Source: an uncultured Roseburia sp.
GTDB lineage: Bacteria > Bacillota > Clostridia > Lachnospirales > Lachnospiraceae
Assembly (NCBI GenBank): GCA_947567625.1
Contig: CANONN010000041.1
Coordinates: forward strand, 1-32,032
Direction of reading: 5' to 3'
DNA: 32,032 nt
This document shows, one piece after another, positions 31,950-32,032 of the stretch. Position numbers and translations under genes: made by a program. Each line of letters starts with the position of its first letter. Position 1 is the first letter of the stretch. Under the pieces are notes generated by a model. It made no database searches and had not been told where the DNA came from. It saw only the letters and a program-made list of their open reading frames with translations.

Positions 31950-32032
31950 ATGCCAAGAATGATTTATAACCATAATTTAGAGATGGAGCCGCCCACGATC
32001 CTGTTAAAGCGGAAGGATTTTACCACACTCGG
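31950..32032 (+). CDS. Start of a phage tail-like protein, cut by window edge
   Basis: An ATG at 31950 with AAAGGAG upstream opens a frame that runs off the right edge after 27 codons. It reads M-I-Y-N-H-N-L-E-M-E-P-P-T-I-L-L-K-R-K-D, then F-T-T-L-G. This resembles the N terminus of minor tail or tail-endopeptidase proteins of Firmicutes prophages, where a Y-N-x-N-L-E-x-x-x-P-T-x-x-L-K segment is followed by L-G-x-I. With so short a fragment the assignment is tentative. Confidence 0.5.
   Translation, partial: MPRMIYNHNLEMEPPTILLKRKDFTTL

Overview
The window looks like the chromosome of an anaerobic Gram-positive bacterium of the Clostridia, most likely family Lachnospiraceae. The evidence is an Alu-type large SRP RNA, a tRNA-Pro without an encoded CCA end, a reverse-rubrerythrin/PerR pair, a bacitracin-type ABC/two-component operon, secreted Ig-like proteins and an uncharacterised Lachnospiraceae-type protein. 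This assignment rests on protein and RNA resemblance read by eye, not on a database search.

Layout. (1) 1-4.4 kb: the tail of a subtilisin-like peptidase, a protein with a zinc-phospholipase-like motif (perhaps split from the peptidase by a frameshift), and a tandem family of secreted proteins with two intact copies, one fossil fragment and one broken copy. (2) 4.5-9.1 kb, minus strand: an orphan pair of bacterial microcompartment shell proteins, then an operon of response regulator, ABC ATPase, ABC permease and histidine kinase. (3) 9.3-10.5 kb, minus strand: reverse rubrerythrin and a PerR-like repressor, each preceded by a similar palindromic operator. (4) 10.6-16.3 kb: an uncharacterised protein with a repetitive linker, a GNAT acetyltransferase, tadA, SRP RNA, pta and a MATE transporter. 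(5) 16.3-16.9 kb: a structured intergenic region with four perfect DnaA boxes and several hairpins. (6) 16.9-21.5 kb: a diguanylate cyclase with two solute-binding sensor domains, a UDP-sugar pyrophosphorylase-like gene and a Phd/RelE-type toxin-antitoxin pair. (7) 21.6-26.5 kb: tRNA-Pro, tandem structured repeats, and a giant secreted Ig/Big_2 protein with a hexapeptide stalk. (8) 26.6 kb to the end: the left part of a phage-like element.

The most exciting item is in region 8. A 954-residue protein (27936-30800) carries D-Y-D-S-D in a context like the catalytic DxDGD site of two-barrel RNA polymerases and cellular RNA-dependent RNA polymerases, with further collinear motifs before and after it. 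It is followed by an HU-like protein, an unknown protein and the start of a tail-like protein. It is divergent from an XRE repressor/ImmA pair across a control region with four near-identical operators spaced in multiples of 21 bp. I infer a phage-type element that encodes its own single-chain RNA polymerase, broadly comparable to YonO of SP-beta.

A second candidate is a family of three structured elements (4781-4911, 8155-8298, 16339-16507). In each, a hairpin loop is complementary to the bases just upstream of a Shine-Dalgarno-like sequence. The loop and its partner differ between copies but stay complementary, which suggests an undescribed cis-acting RNA.
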